The notes under the pieces were generated by a model that was not told the DNA's origin, did no database searches, and saw nothing but the letters and a program-made list of their open reading frames with translations. A program made the position numbers and the translations under genes. Positions 30,924 through 40,431 of a stretch of DNA of 64,000 nt are shown here, one piece after another; the stretch's first letter is position 1, and each line of letters begins with the position of its first letter. The DNA comes from Xylophilus ampelinus (GTDB lineage Bacteria; Pseudomonadota; Gammaproteobacteria; Burkholderiales; Burkholderiaceae_C). Location: the NCBI RefSeq assembly GCF_003217575.1, contig NZ_QJTC01000016.1, positions 25,391 to 89,390 of the forward strand. The letters run 5' to 3'.

Positions 30924-31742
30924 ATGTCTCAGGATCTCTCTTTTCTCGATGGCTGGCAGGTGGGCGGGGTGGCGCTCGGCAGCCGTTTCCTGCTCGGCAC
31001 CGCCGGCTATCCGTCGCCCAGGGTGCTGGCCGATGCGATCGCGGCGGCGCGGCCGGCGGCGGTCACGGTGGGACTGCGGCGCACGCTGGCCACAGGGCCG
31101 GACAATGGCTTCGTCGGCACGGTGCATGCGGCCGCGCAGGCGGTGGGCGCACGCCTGCTGCCCAACACCGCCGGTTGCCGCACCGCGCGCGAGGCGGTGC
31201 AGCTGGCGCAGATGGCGCGCGAGCTGTACGGCACCGACTGGATCAAGCTGGAGGTGGTCGGCGACGAGCACACGCTGCAGCCCGACCCGGTCGAGCTGGT
31301 GCAGGCCGCCGCCACGCTGGTGCGCGACGGCTTCGTCGTCTGGCCCTACTGCACCGACGACCTGGTCACCTGCCGCCGCCTGCTCGACGCCGGCTGCGCG
31401 GTGCTGATGCCCTGGGGCGCACCCATCGGCTCCGGCCAGGGCCTGCTCAACCCGTGGGCGCTGCGCACCTTGCGCGAACGCCTGCCCGAAGCGGTGCTGA
31501 TCGTCGATGCCGGCATCGGCGCGCCGTCGCATGCGGCGGCGGCGCTGGAGATGGGCTTCGACGCGGTGCTGCTCAACAGCGCCGTCGCGCAGGCCCGCGA
31601 CCCGGTGGCGATGGCCCACGCCTTCCACCACGCGGTGCAGGCCGGACGCACCGCCCGGCGGGCCGGCGTGATGGCGCGTCAGGATTTCGCGGTGGCCAGC
31701 ACGCCGACCGGTGGCGAGGCCTTCCTGATCGGTGCGCCATGA
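30924..31742 (+). CDS. thiG: Thiazole synthase
   Basis: Forms the thiazole phosphate from deoxyxylulose phosphate, dehydroglycine and ThiS-thiocarboxylate; 272 residues with a TIM-barrel pattern. Family blocks are [33 protein letters not shown] (Schiff-base Lys) and [10 protein letters not shown]. The stop overlaps thiDE by ATGA. It is separated from thiS by a repeat copy. Confidence 0.96.
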   Translation: MSQDLSFLDGWQVGGVALGSRFLLGTAGYPSPRVLADAIAAARPAAVTVGLRRTLATGPDNGFVGTVHAAAQAVGARLLPNTAGCRTAREAVQLAQMARELYGTDWIKLEVVGDEHTLQPDPVELVQAAATLVRDGFVVWPYCTDDLVTCRRLLDAGCAVLMPWGAPIGSGQGLLNPWALRTLRERLPEAVLIVDAGIGAPSHAAAALEMGFDAVLLNSAVAQARDPVAMAHAFHHAVQAGRTARRAGVMARQDFAVASTPTGGEAFLIGAP

Positions 31743-33397
31743 GCACACGGATCGTCTGGACCATCGCCGGCACCGACAGCGGCGGCGGCGCCGGCATCGC
31801 CGCCGACCAGCGCGCGGCCGATGCCTGCGGCGTACACCTGTGCACCGTCGTCGCCGCGGTCACCGCGCAGAACTCGGTCGCGGTGTCGCATGTGGAGTCG
31901 ATGCCGGTCGCGGTGATCGAGGCCCAGATCGCCGCGCTGGAGGCCGACATGCCGCCCCGTGCGGTCAAGACCGGCCTGCTGGGCGGCGTGGCGCAGATCG
32001 AGGCGGTGGCGCGCGCGGTCGACCGGCTGCGCCTGCGCGGGCCGCTGCCGCTGGTGGTCGATCCGGTGCTGGGCGCCACCTCGGGCGCCAGTTTCGGCGA
32101 CGACGCCGTCGTGGCCGCCTACCGCCGATGGCTGCTGCCGCGCGCCAGCCTGCTCACCCCCAACCGCCGCGAGGCATTGCGCCTGACCGGCCTGCCGCCC
32201 GGCACCGATGCGCCCACGCTGGCCCGGGCGCTGCGCGCGGCCGGAGCCCGGGCCGTATGCGTTACCGGCGGCGACGACGCGGCCCCCGACGGCCTGGCCC
32301 GCGACTGGCTCGACACGCCGCACGCCGCCGGCTGGCTGGCGCTGCCGCGCATCGCCACGCCGCATACCCATGCCACCGGTTGTACCTTCGCCGCCGCGGC
32401 AGCCGCCGCCATGGCGAAGGGCTTCGTCGCGGCGGATGCGGCCGTGCTCGCCAAGATGGCCGCCGCCCACGCGTTGCGCCACGGCCATGCGGCCGGGCAG
32501 GGCGCCGGGCCGGTCAAGGCGCGGGCCGGCTTCGCCGACGATCCGACACTGATGCCGCAGATGTCTTGGAGCGAAGCACCGCGTTTCGCGGCCTTCGGCG
32601 CGCAAGGTGGCGGGGAATGGGGCGCAGGTGCTGCTGCCGGCGTGTGTGCACTGCCACCGTCGTCGCAACCGCAACCGCAACCGCAACCCCGATCCGGGCC
32701 GTCGCACCTGTACGCGATCGCCGACAGCGCCGACCGTATCGCCGCCTTGCTGCAGGCCGGCGTGCGCAGGCTGCAACTGCGTATCAAGACCCCGCCGTCG
32801 CCTGACGCGGCGTGGCATTCGTCGCTGCAGGCCCAGGTGCGGCAGGCGGTCGTCGACTGCCGCGCCGCCGGCGCGCAGTTGTTCGTCAACGACCACCACG
32901 CCTTGGCCCTGCGGGCCGGCGCCGCCGGTCTCCACCTGGGCCAGGAAGATCTGCTGGCGCTGGGCGACGCCGGCCGCGACATGCTCCGCGCACCCGGCGC
33001 GCCGGCGCTCGGCATCAGCTCGCACAGTTTGTGGGAACTGGCGCGCGCCCGCAGCCTGGCGCCGCGCTACATCGCCTGCGGTCCCGTCTGGCCGACGACG
33101 ACCAAGGCGATGCCGTGGCGCCCGCAGGGCCTGGACAACCTCGCCTGGTGGTGCCGCATGGCCGGCGCGCCGGTGGTGGCGATCGGCGGCATCCTGGCGC
33201 CGGAGCAGGCGGCGCTGGCGGCCGGATGCGGTACCGACGCGGTCTGCGTGGTGCGGGGATTGGGCGACGATCCGGCCACGGCGGTTGCGCTTTTCCGGCA
33301 GGCCCTCGACGGTGCGCCGCGGCCCGTGGCGGCCGCGTCGGGGTGGCCGCACCCCAGTCTGCAGGCCGAAGATCCTGCCGGGCCGGATTCGGAATGA
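31739..33397 (+). CDS. thiDE: Bifunctional hydroxymethylpyrimidine(-phosphate) kinase / thiamine-phosphate synthase
   Basis: A 552-residue fusion. Residues 1-270 are Thi[29 protein letters not shown], and [10 protein letters not shown] with the anion-hole Cys. Residues 325-530 are Thi[58 protein letters not shown] and VAIGGI. A Gln-Pro repeat (QPQPQPQP) near residue 313 forms the linker. The fusion places both last steps before thiamin monophosphate in one chain. Confidence 0.93.
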   Translation: MSTRIVWTIAGTDSGGGAGIAADQRAADACGVHLCTVVAAVTAQNSVAVSHVESMPVAVIEAQIAALEADMPPRAVKTGLLGGVAQIEAVARAVDRLRLRGPLPLVVDPVLGATSGASFGDDAVVAAYRRWLLPRASLLTPNRREALRLTGLPPGTDAPTLARALRAAGARAVCVTGGDDAAPDGLARDWLDTPHAAGWLALPRIATPHTHATGCTFAAAAAAAMAKGFVAADAAVLAKMAAAHALRHGHAAGQGAGPVKARAGFADDPTLMPQMSWSEAPRFAAFGAQGGGEWGAGAAAGVCALPPSSQPQPQPQPRSGPSHLYAIADSADRIAALLQAGVRRLQLRIKTPPSPDAAWHSSLQAQVRQAVVDCRAAGAQLFVNDHHALALRAGAAGLHLGQEDLLALGDAGRDMLRAPGAPALGISSHSLWELARARSLAPRYIACGPVWPTTTKAMPWRPQGLDNLAWWCRMAGAPVVAIGGILAPEQAALAAGCGTDAVCVVRGLGDDPATAVALFRQALDGAPRPVAAASGWPHPSLQAEDPAGPDSE

Positions 33398-33470
33398 AAA
33401 GGGCTGTAGCCAGCGCATTACGGCGACCTGTTGCTATTAATAAAGGAGCATTCGGCGAGCGCCGGCGGCT
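33395..33470. repeat. Dispersed stem-loop repeat, family 2, copy D
   Basis: TGAAAAGGGCTGTAGCCAGCG, then a degenerate GC hairpin, then TTGCTATTAATAAAGGAGC and CGGCGAGCGCCGGC. It begins at the thiDE stop codon. It is the most degraded copy. Confidence 0.45.
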
Positions 33471-33630
33471 ACGACCGCTCGGCGTGCGCCGGGGGCAACG
33501 GTTCGTCCACCGGCCCGGCGATCTCCTCCAGCGGCTTGCGCTCGGCATCGACCGCCCGGTGCCAGGCCCGCAGCCCGGCCACCACCACCATCACCGCCCC
33601 TGCCGCGCAGGGCAGCGCCTGCGAACAGGC
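33469..33630 (-). pseudogene. Possible C-terminal remnant of a membrane protein
   Basis: The minus strand reads GAVMVVVAGLRAWHRAVD followed by AERKPLEEIAGPVDEPLP and a TAG stop at 33469. A hydrophobic helix with a charged tail looks like the end of a multi-pass transporter, but there is no start and no upstream domain. The remainder of the 352-base gap between thiDE and the glucan gene (33398-33749) holds a repeat copy and nothing else recognised. Confidence 0.25.
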
Positions 33631-33749
33631 TCTTACGCACCTTCCCGACCGACGCCATTAGGATGATGCGCCGCAGCGAACGCCCGCGCGCCCGAGCGGT
33701 GCGCAGTGCTGGCGGCCTTCCTCGGAAATCCTTCACAAGATCTGTACCG

Positions 33750-35357
33750 ATGCACAAGAAAATCACGTTCGACCGCCGCGCCTTCCTGGCCGCCGGCAGC
33801 GCCTCCGCCGCGCTGGCGGCCTTCGGCATCCCCCTCGACGCGCAGGCCGCCGCCGGGCTCAAGTTCTCCAGCCCGCGGCCCTTCAGTTTCGACGGACTGG
33901 TGGCGCGGGCGCAGGCCCTGGCCGGCAAGCCCTATGCGCCGGGCACACCGCTGCCGGCCGCGGTGCTGGAGCGGATCGACTACGAAGCGCACGGCAAGAT
34001 CAAGTTCAACACCGACTCGGCCCTCTTCAAGGACGGCCCGGGCCAGTACCCGGTCACCTTCTTTCACCTGGGCAAGTTCTTCCAGGTGCCGGTGCACATG
34101 CACCTGCTCTCGCGCAGCGGCGACGATTTCTTCGCGCGCGAGATCGTCTACGACCCGGGCTACTTCGACATGCCCGCCGACAGCCCCGCACGCGAGCTGC
34201 CGCAGGGCGCGGGCTTCGCCGGCTTCCGCTTCCAGGAAAGCCGCACCGCCGACCAGAAGAAGCTCGACTGGAAGGGCAACGACTGGGTGGCTTTTCTGGG
34301 CGCCAGCTACTTCCGCGCGATCGGCGAGCTCTACCAGTACGGCTTGTCGGCCCGCGCGGTGGCGCTGGACGTGGCGGTGCCCGACCGGCCCGAGGACTTC
34401 CCCACCTTCACCGAGTTCTACTTCGACTCGCCGGCCGACGGCGGCGACACGGTGGTGGTGCATGCGCTGCTCGAAGGCGCCAGCATCACCGGCGCCTACA
34501 AGTTCGTGATGCAGCGCGCCAGGGCGGTGGTGATGGACATCGAATGCCGGCTCTTCGTGCGCAAGGACATCGCCCGCCTCGGCATCGCGCCGCTCACCTC
34601 GATGTACTGGTTCTCCGAGACCACAAAGCAGACCGCGATCGACTGGCGGCCCGAGGTGCACGACTCCGACGGCCTGGCGATGTGGACCGGCGGCGGCGAG
34701 CGCATCTGGCGCCCGCTCGACAACCCCAAGGCCACCACCGGCGCCGCCTTCGCCGACAGGCAGCCCAAGGGCTTCGGCCTGCTGCAGCGCGACCGCAACT
34801 TCGACCACTACCAGGACGGCGTGCGGTACGACCGCCGCCCCAGCCTGTGGGTGGAGCCGGTGGGCGACTGGGGCGAAGGCGAGGTGCAGCTGATCGAAAT
34901 CCCGACCGACGACGAGATTCACGACAACATCGTCGCCTTTTGGGTGCCCACGGCGCCCGCCAAGGCCGGCGGCAGCTACAGCCTGCGCTACCGCTTGCAC
35001 TGGACCGACAAGGAGCCCTACCCGTCGCCGCTGGCCGTCTGCGTGGCGACGCGGCTGGGCCGCGGCGGCCAGCCGGGCCAGCCGCGGCCGGCCGGGGTGC
35101 AGAAGTTCATGGTCGAATTCTTGGGCGGTCCGCTGCAGGGCCTGCCCTTCGGCGTGAAGCCGGAGCCGGTGCTGACCGCGTCGAGCGGCAGCTTCTCGTA
35201 CATCTTCACCGAGGCGGTGCCCAACGGCGTGCCCGGCCACTGGCGCGCGCAGTTCGATTTCACGCCGGCCGGCAATGCGGCGGCCGACCTGCGGATGTAT
35301 TTGAAGAACGGCGACCAGACGCTCACCGAGACCTGGCTATATCGGTATGCGCAGTGA
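33750..35357 (+). CDS. Periplasmic glucan biosynthesis protein, OpgD/OpgG family
   Basis: A 535-residue protein for osmoregulated periplasmic glucan backbone structure. The signal FDRRAFLAAGSASAALAAFG has a twin-arginine motif, as in OpgD rather than Sec-exported OpgG. The mature part begins FSFDGLVARAQALAGKPY and contains the family blocks FFHLGKFFQVPV, FLGASYFRAIGE and TSMYWFSE. ATG 33750 is the last Met before the Arg pair. No opgH glycosyltransferase gene is in the window. Confidence 0.9.
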   Translation: MHKKITFDRRAFLAAGSASAALAAFGIPLDAQAAAGLKFSSPRPFSFDGLVARAQALAGKPYAPGTPLPAAVLERIDYEAHGKIKFNTDSALFKDGPGQYPVTFFHLGKFFQVPVHMHLLSRSGDDFFAREIVYDPGYFDMPADSPARELPQGAGFAGFRFQESRTADQKKLDWKGNDWVAFLGASYFRAIGELYQYGLSARAVALDVAVPDRPEDFPTFTEFYFDSPADGGDTVVVHALLEGASITGAYKFVMQRARAVVMDIECRLFVRKDIARLGIAPLTSMYWFSETTKQTAIDWRPEVHDSDGLAMWTGGGERIWRPLDNPKATTGAAFADRQPKGFGLLQRDRNFDHYQDGVRYDRRPSLWVEPVGDWGEGEVQLIEIPTDDEIHDNIVAFWVPTAPAKAGGSYSLRYRLHWTDKEPYPSPLAVCVATRLGRGGQPGQPRPAGVQKFMVEFLGGPLQGLPFGVKPEPVLTASSGSFSYIFTEAVPNGVPGHWRAQFDFTPAGNAAADLRMYLKNGDQTLTETWLYRYAQ

Positions 35358-35365
35358 TTCAGTCC

Positions 35366-35391
35366 AAAAGAAAAAGCCTCTTGCGAGGCTT
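35366..35391 (-). terminator. Terminator for the vapD transcript
   Basis: AAGCCTC-TTGC-GAGGCTT forms a stem-loop at 35374-35391. Read on the minus strand it is followed by a T-rich tail (complement of 35366-35375), 29 bases past the vapD stop. On the plus strand, after the glucan gene, the tail is GAGGTTCG and thus not a good terminator. Confidence 0.65.
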
Positions 35392-35419
35392 GAGGTTCGC
35401 CGGCACCTTCACGTAGCGC

Positions 35420-35782
35420 CTACAAGGCCGGAATCAAATCGTTAAGTTCCTCGATACGGAGCATCCGAAGATCTCGAACAGAGGCTTTGAACCATGGAAG
35501 AGCCGCACTAAGAGCCTGGGCGGACAGCACACACTGAACGGCTGTGATCGTTTCGTTGCCGAAATAAACGCTGCCCTGCTGCCATGCAAATCCTCTAGCG
35601 ACCAGTATCTTTTTGATTTCGCCGTAAGCGTTGTTATACGAAGGGCCGGGATAAGCGGCTTGCAGCGCCTGCGTGTCTAGGTCAAACGCGATTGCATACA
35701 TACGGCCCGATTCCTTCGGAAGTTGTTGAGGCAAGGGCACCTGCTCGAGCAGGTTTTGCACAGCACTGTCAAAGTAGCCCAT
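35420..35782 (-). CDS. vapD: VapD-family endoribonuclease
   Basis: A 120-residue protein. From residue 28 it matches VapD: MYAIAFDLDTQALQAAYPG, then PSYNNAYGEIKKILVARGF and QQGSVYFG. VapD proteins are mRNA interferases related in fold to Cas2. An extra 27 residues precede this core. ATG 35782 has a good ribosome site (AGAGGATGC), so the long form is likely. The internal ATG at 35701 would give a core-only protein. The gene is visibly less GC-rich than its neighbours, suggesting transfer. An ORF of 28 codons just upstream could be its antitoxin. Confidence 0.9.
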   Translation of the reverse strand: MGYFDSAVQNLLEQVPLPQQLPKESGRMYAIAFDLDTQALQAAYPGPSYNNAYGEIKKILVARGFAWQQGSVYFGNETITAVQCVLSAQALSAALPWFKASVRDLRMLRIEELNDLIPAL

Positions 35783-35815
35783 GATGCATCCTCTGTTTGA
35801 AAAGCCATATTTTAT

Positions 35816-35902
35816 TCAGAACGGCCCGGGCCATGCCGGCAGTGCTTCGGCGGTTGCACGGTGTGACTCGCGGAATTCCTCCGTATCCACGCTAATTTCC
35901 AT
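35816..35902 (-). CDS. Candidate tiny ORF upstream of vapD, possible antitoxin
   Basis: A 28-codon open frame (starts MEISVDTEEFRESHRA, ends WPGPF) with GACGAGG placed about 7 bases before ATG 35902. It ends 34 bases before the vapD start, on the same strand and in the same lower-GC patch. In Haemophilus, vapD is preceded by the antitoxin gene vapX. This ORF is shorter than VapX and I see no sequence match, so the role is a guess from position. Confidence 0.3.
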   Translation of the reverse strand: MEISVDTEEFRESHRATAEALPAWPGPF

Positions 35903-35976
35903 TTCTTGCCTCGTCTCGTCAGCCACTCGCTCTGGGCCAAGACAGACGGGGAATCGCTTTATAGAGATAGAGGCGA

Positions 35977-36453
35977 TCACTGTCTCGACGTCTGGGCGGC
36001 ACGCGCCTTCAGGAAGCGCGCGAAGGCGTCGAGCGTCGCCTTGCTGACGTGGTGCTCGATGCCCTCGGCGTCGCGGCGGGCGCAGTCGGCGTCCACGCCC
36101 AGCGCCAGCAGGAAATCCTCCACCACCCGGTGCCGGGCCCGGCTGGCCTCGGCCAGTTCCTGGCCTTCGGGCGTGAGGAACACGCCTCGGTAAGGGCGGC
36201 GCACCACGTAGCCGGCCTCGGACAGGCGGTTGAGCATCTTGGCGACGGTGGGCTGGGTCACGCCCAGGCGGGCGGCGATCTCCACCTGGCGCGCCTCGCC
36301 GTCTTCCTGGATCAGGTCGGCGATGAGTTCTACATAGTCGTCCACCCGCTCCTGGCGCCGGGCCTCGCGTGCCTGGCGAAAGCTCTCGACGTGCACCGTG
36401 GCATCGACCATCCGGATCGGTTCGACGGGAGCGGGCGCTGTCTTCTTGGGCAT
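35977..36453 (-). CDS. mntR: Manganese-responsive DtxR-family regulator
   Basis: A 158-residue DtxR-type repressor: winged helix [40 protein letters not shown] region (residues about 38-75), then the metal-binding dimerisation domain with [10 protein letters not shown] and GIEHHVS. It lacks the SH3-like third domain, as expected for MntR. It is divergent from mntH, and a dyad at 36599-36614 is the likely operator. ATG 36453 is preferred over an in-frame ATG at 36486. Confidence 0.92.
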   Translation of the reverse strand: MPKKTAPAPVEPIRMVDATVHVESFRQAREARRQERVDDYVELIADLIQEDGEARQVEIAARLGVTQPTVAKMLNRLSEAGYVVRRPYRGVFLTPEGQELAEASRARHRVVEDFLLALGVDADCARRDAEGIEHHVSKATLDAFARFLKARAAQTSRQ

Positions 36454-36598
36454 CGTGTGGCGTGGCGCGCAGCGGTAAGGCTGCATCCGATAAGCCGTGT
36501 CGGGCGTGGAGGCGGGGCACCCGGCGGGTGCGAACGGACGGTATTTTCAACGATGGCCGGCTCCCGCCTGCAGACAAAACTTCGCCTTTACTGTAATT

Positions 36599-36614
36599 TA
36601 TAGCCCAGGCTATA
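36599..36614. promoter_or_regulatory. Predicted MntR operator ahead of mntH
   Basis: TATAGCC-CA-GGCTATA is a perfect 7-2-7 inverted repeat, extended by TAA/TTA at the flanks, 47 bases before the mntH start in the divergent mntR-mntH region. Its AT-rich dyad form and position fit repression by manganese-loaded MntR. Confidence 0.65.
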
Positions 36615-36661
36615 TTACGGAGCCGCCTACGAGCGCGCGGCGACGATTCACGGAGTTCGAT

Positions 36662-38056
36662 TTGGCAGATCATCACAGTGCGGCGGCGATCCTGTCCGGC
36701 GGCTTTCCAGAGAAGCACGCACCGCCCGGCGACACCGGCGCGTCGGCAGGCGTTGCCCCCGCCGGCGCCAGCCTGGGCGAGATGAACGGCAGCGTGCCGG
36801 TGCCGGGCGCCGGCGTTCACTGGTTCCGGCGCTTCCTGGCGTTCCTGGGGCCGGGCTACATGGTGTCGGTCGGCTACATGGACCCGGGCAACTGGGCGAC
36901 CGACATCGCCGGCGGCTCGAAGTTCGGCTACATGCTGCTGTCGGTGATCCTGCTGTCGAACCTGATGGCGATCGTGCTGCAGGCGCTGGCCGCGCGCCTC
37001 GGCATCGCGACAGGGCTCGACCTGGCGCAGGCCTGCCGGGCGCGCTATTCGCGACCGGTCAACCTGATGCTGTGGGTGGCCTGCGAGATCGCGATCGTCG
37101 CCTGCGACCTGGCCGAGGTGATCGGGACCGCGATCGCGCTCAATCTGCTGTTCGGCATTGCGCTGGTCTGGGGCGCGGTCATCACCGCGCTCGACGTGTT
37201 CCTGGTGCTGCTGCTGATGCGGCGCGGCTTCCGGGCACTGGAGGCCTTCGTGATCGCGCTGCTGGCGCTGATCTTCAGCTGCTTCGTGGTGCAGATGGTG
37301 CTGGCCGCGCCGCCGCTGCAGTCGGTGCTGGGCGGCTTCCTGCCCAAGGCCGAGGTGGTCACCAACCCAGCCGCGCTGTACCTGGCCATCGGCATCGTCG
37401 GCGCCACGGTGATGCCGCACAACCTGTACCTGCACTCGTCCATCGTGCAGACCCGGGCCTATCCGCGCAACGACGAGGGCCGCCACAGCGCGCTGCGCTG
37501 GGCGGTCACCGACAGCACCATCGCGCTGATGCTTGCGCTGTTCGTCAACGCGGCCATCCTGATCACCGCGGCCACGGTTTTCCATGCCTCGGGCCGCACC
37601 GACGTGGAGGAGATCGAGCAGGCCTACGAGCTGCTCTCGCCGATGCTGGGCGTGGGCATCGCCTCGACCCTGTTCGCGGTCGCGCTGCTGGCCTCGGGCA
37701 TCAACTCGACCGTCACCGCCACGCTGGCCGGGCAGATCGTGATGGAGGGCTTCCTGCGCATCCGCCTGCCCGACTGGGCGCGCCGGCTGCTGACCCGCGG
37801 CATCGCGATCGTGCCGGTGGTGGTCATCACCAGCCTCTACGGCGCGCAGGGCACCGCCAAGCTGCTGGTGTTCAGCCAGGTGGTGCTGTCGATGCAGCTG
37901 CCGTTCGCGGTGATTCCGCTGGTGCGCTGCGTGACCGACCGCCAACTGATGGGCAAGCTCGTCACAGGCCGGCTGCTGGCGGCGGTGGCCTGGGGCATCT
38001 CGGGCGTGATCGTGGTGCTCAACCTTAAGGTGCTTTTCGACATGGCCACTTGGTAG
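36662..38056 (+). CDS. mntH: Nramp-family divalent metal transporter
   Basis: Proton-coupled Mn2+/Fe2+ importer with about eleven membrane helices. The metal-site motif DPGNWATD in helix 1 and MPHNLYLHS in helix 6 are both present. TTG 36662 is chosen because GGAG lies 7 bases upstream and no earlier start has one; ATG 36783 is the alternative. The protein is 464 residues from TTG. It is followed after 11 bases by a TonB-dependent receptor gene. Confidence 0.93.
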   Translation: MADHHSAAAILSGGFPEKHAPPGDTGASAGVAPAGASLGEMNGSVPVPGAGVHWFRRFLAFLGPGYMVSVGYMDPGNWATDIAGGSKFGYMLLSVILLSNLMAIVLQALAARLGIATGLDLAQACRARYSRPVNLMLWVACEIAIVACDLAEVIGTAIALNLLFGIALVWGAVITALDVFLVLLLMRRGFRALEAFVIALLALIFSCFVVQMVLAAPPLQSVLGGFLPKAEVVTNPAALYLAIGIVGATVMPHNLYLHSSIVQTRAYPRNDEGRHSALRWAVTDSTIALMLALFVNAAILITAATVFHASGRTDVEEIEQAYELLSPMLGVGIASTLFAVALLASGINSTVTATLAGQIVMEGFLRIRLPDWARRLLTRGIAIVPVVVITSLYGAQGTAKLLVFSQVVLSMQLPFAVIPLVRCVTDRQLMGKLVTGRLLAAVAWGISGVIVVLNLKVLFDMATW

Positions 38057-38067
38057 AGAAAGTAGCG

Positions 38068-40169
38068 ATGACCGTTTCCGATGCGATGCGTAGGGGGGGG
38101 CCACTTCCGGCCGGCTGGGGCTGGCGGCCTGTTGCCTGGCGATGCCGGTGCTGGCCGCGGCGCAGGATGCCGGCGGTGCGGCCGATCCGCAGCTCGGCGA
38201 GATCCGGGTGCAGGCCGGTAGCCAGGGCAACGCGCTGGGCAGCTCGGACGCGGCCAGCCAGGGCAGCGCGTCGGCGGCCGACATCGCCGCGCGGCCGGCC
38301 TTGCGCACCGGCGAGATACTCGAGTTCGTGCCCGGCCTGGTGGTGGTGCAGCACAGCGGCGGCGGCAAGGCCAACCAGTATTTCCTGCGCGGCTTCAACC
38401 TCGACCACGGCACCGAGTTCGCGACCTATGTCGACGGCATGCCGGTCAACATGCGCACCCATGCCCACGGCCAGGGCTACACCGATCTCAACTTCCTGAT
38501 CCCCGAGCTGGTCGGGCGGGTCGACTATCGCAAGGGGCCGTATTACGCCGAAGAGGGCGACTTCGCCTCGGCCGGCTCGGCCCGCATGCGCCTGCCCGAC
38601 ACGCTGCCGCAGGGCTTGGCCGTCGTCACCGGCGGCACCCGCGGCTACGGCCGCACGCTGCTGGCCGATTCGGTCGACTGGAACCAGGGCAAGCTGCTCT
38701 ACGGGCTGGAGCTGGCCACCAACCGCGGCCCGTTCGACAACTCCGACCGGATGCGCCGGTTCAACGCCCTGCTGCGCTACAGCGCCGGCAGCGAGAGCGA
38801 CGGCCACAGCCTCACCGCCATGGCCTATGCCTCGCGCTGGAACGCGACCGACCAGATTGCGCAGCGCGCGGTCGACAGCGGCCTGATCGGCCGGCTGGGC
38901 GCGATCGACCCGAGCGACGGCGGCACCACCGCGCGCAGCAGCCTGTCGTACGCTCTGCGCCGCAGCAACGCCGGCGGCAGCGGCCGGTTCACGCTCGAAG
39001 CCTTCGTGGTGCGCTCGCGGCTCGACCTGTTCAGCAACCTCACCTACTTCACCGACGACCCGGTCAACGGCGACCAGTTCGTGCAGCGCGAGCGGCGCAC
39101 GATGGCGGGCGTCAACCTGGCGCAGAGCTGGTCGGCCACGCGGGGCGGCCTCGACATGCAGAACCGCATCGGCCTGCAGACCCGCCTCGACCGGCTGGCG
39201 CCGGTGGTCTTCGCCACCACCGTGCAGCGCCGCGAACTGCAGACCCTCCGCGAAGACCGGGTGCGCGAAGGCAGCGCGGCGGTCTTCGCCGAGAACACCA
39301 CGCAATGGACCGAGAAGGTCCGCTCGGTCGCCGGGCTGCGGGTGGACGCGTTCCGCTTCGCGGTCGACAGCAGCCTGCCCGCCAACAGCGGCCGGGCGCG
39401 CGACCACATCGCCTCGCCCAAGCTGGCGCTGGTCTTCGGGCCGTGGGCCGACACCGAGTATTTCGTCAGCGCCGGCCGCGGGTTCCACAGCAACGATGCG
39501 CGCGGCGTGACGACGCGGATCAACCCGCGCACCGGCGATGCGGTCGATCCCTCGGTGCCGCTGGTGGGCGCGCGCGGCATGGAGGTCGGTGTGCGCAGCG
39601 AGGCGATCCCCGGCCTGCAGACCTCGCTGGCGCTGTGGAAGCTCGACATCGGCTCCGAGCTGCTCTTCAACGGCGAGGCCGGCGAGACCGAGGCCAGCCG
39701 GCCCACGAAGCGCTACGGCATCGAATGGACCAACCGCTACCAGGCGGGCCGCTGGGCGCATATCGACGCCGACGTGGCGCTTTCCCGCACCCGCTTTTCC
39801 GACGCCGACGCGGCCGGCCCCTACGTGCCGGGCGCGATCGGCAAGGTGGTGTCGCTGGGCGTCATCGTGCCGCAGGTCAACGGCTGGTTCGGCGGCATGC
39901 ATGTGCGCTACTTCGGCCCGCGGGTGCTGGTGGAGGACAACCGCGTGCGCTCCCGCAGCAGCGCCCTGACCAGCGCACGGGTCGGCTATGCGATCGACCG
40001 CAGCACCCGGATCGCGCTCGACGTGTTCAACCTGTTCGACCGCAAGGTGACCGACAGCGACTACTACTACGCGACCCGGCTGCGCGGCGAATCGGTGGCG
40101 GTGAACGACGTCATCTTCCACCCCGCCGAGCCGCGCACCGTGCGGCTCAGTTTGACGCACCGCTTTTGA
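38068..40169 (+). CDS. TonB-dependent outer-membrane receptor, out of frame at a G8 tract; candidate manganese receptor
   Basis: The barrel and plug are open from about 38100 to TGA 40169: the plug has GEILEFVPGLVVVQHSGGG and NQYFLRGFNLDHGTEF, and the end is RLSLTHRF with a terminal Phe. The signal-peptide core (GRLGLAACCLAMPVLAAAQ) is in the same frame, but the start ATG 38068 is not. Eight Gs at 38093-38100 separate them; nine would join ATG, signal peptide and receptor. As written, ATG 38142 lies inside the signal peptide and would not export. Position 11 bases after mntH suggests outer-membrane Mn2+ uptake, like MnoT. Confidence 0.85.
38093..38100 (+). repeat. Homopolymeric G8 tract in the receptor's signal-peptide region
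   Basis: Eight consecutive G bases lie 25 bases into the reading frame opened by ATG 38068. The receptor frame is reached only with nine (or six) Gs. Long G tracts at the 5' end of surface-receptor genes are known sites of slipped-strand phase variation. Confidence 0.8.
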
Positions 40170-40235
40170 ATTAAAAATGGCTGTGGCCGGCGTCCCACGC
40201 CGACTGCTAGCTATTTATTTGATAGCATTGGCTTA
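40168..40235. repeat. Dispersed stem-loop repeat, family 2, copy E
   Basis: GAATTAAAAATGGCTGTGG, then CCGGCGTCCCACGCCG as hairpin, then GCTAGCTATTTATTTGATAGC. It lies between the convergent receptor and DUF2256 genes and may terminate both. It also encodes the last residues and stop of the DUF2256 protein. Confidence 0.65.
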
Positions 40236-40420
40236 GGGGCGTCCGGCTTCGGCCTCTTCGCCTTCTTCGCCCTGCGGCAGGCATCGCTGCAGTACAGCAC
40301 CGACTCCCACTTGCGCGCCCACTTCTTGCGCCAGGTCATCGGCAGGCCGCAGGCGGCGCAGGGCTTTTGCGGCAGGTGGGATTTGTTGCCCTTGAAGCCG
40401 GGCGTGGGTGGCGGCGGCAT
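40211..40420 (-). CDS. DUF2256 small zinc-finger-like protein
   Basis: A 69-residue protein with four cysteines in the pattern CAAC...YCSDAC around [12 protein letters not shown], the DUF2256 signature. The last residues (PMLSNK) and stop come from a family-2 repeat. DUF2256 genes are often next to photolyase/cryptochrome genes, and here the gene starts 11 bases after one, so it is probably in the same transcript. Its function is unknown. Confidence 0.88.
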   Translation of the reverse strand: MPPPPTPGFKGNKSHLPQKPCAACGLPMTWRKKWARKWESVLYCSDACRRAKKAKRPKPDAPKPMLSNK

Positions 40421-40431
40421 GGCGGCGGTTC

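Noticed and set aside
35781..36047. An 88-codon plus-strand frame between vapD and mntR
   Set aside because: It is antisense to the tiny ORF and the mntR end, has no ribosome site and no recognisable fold.
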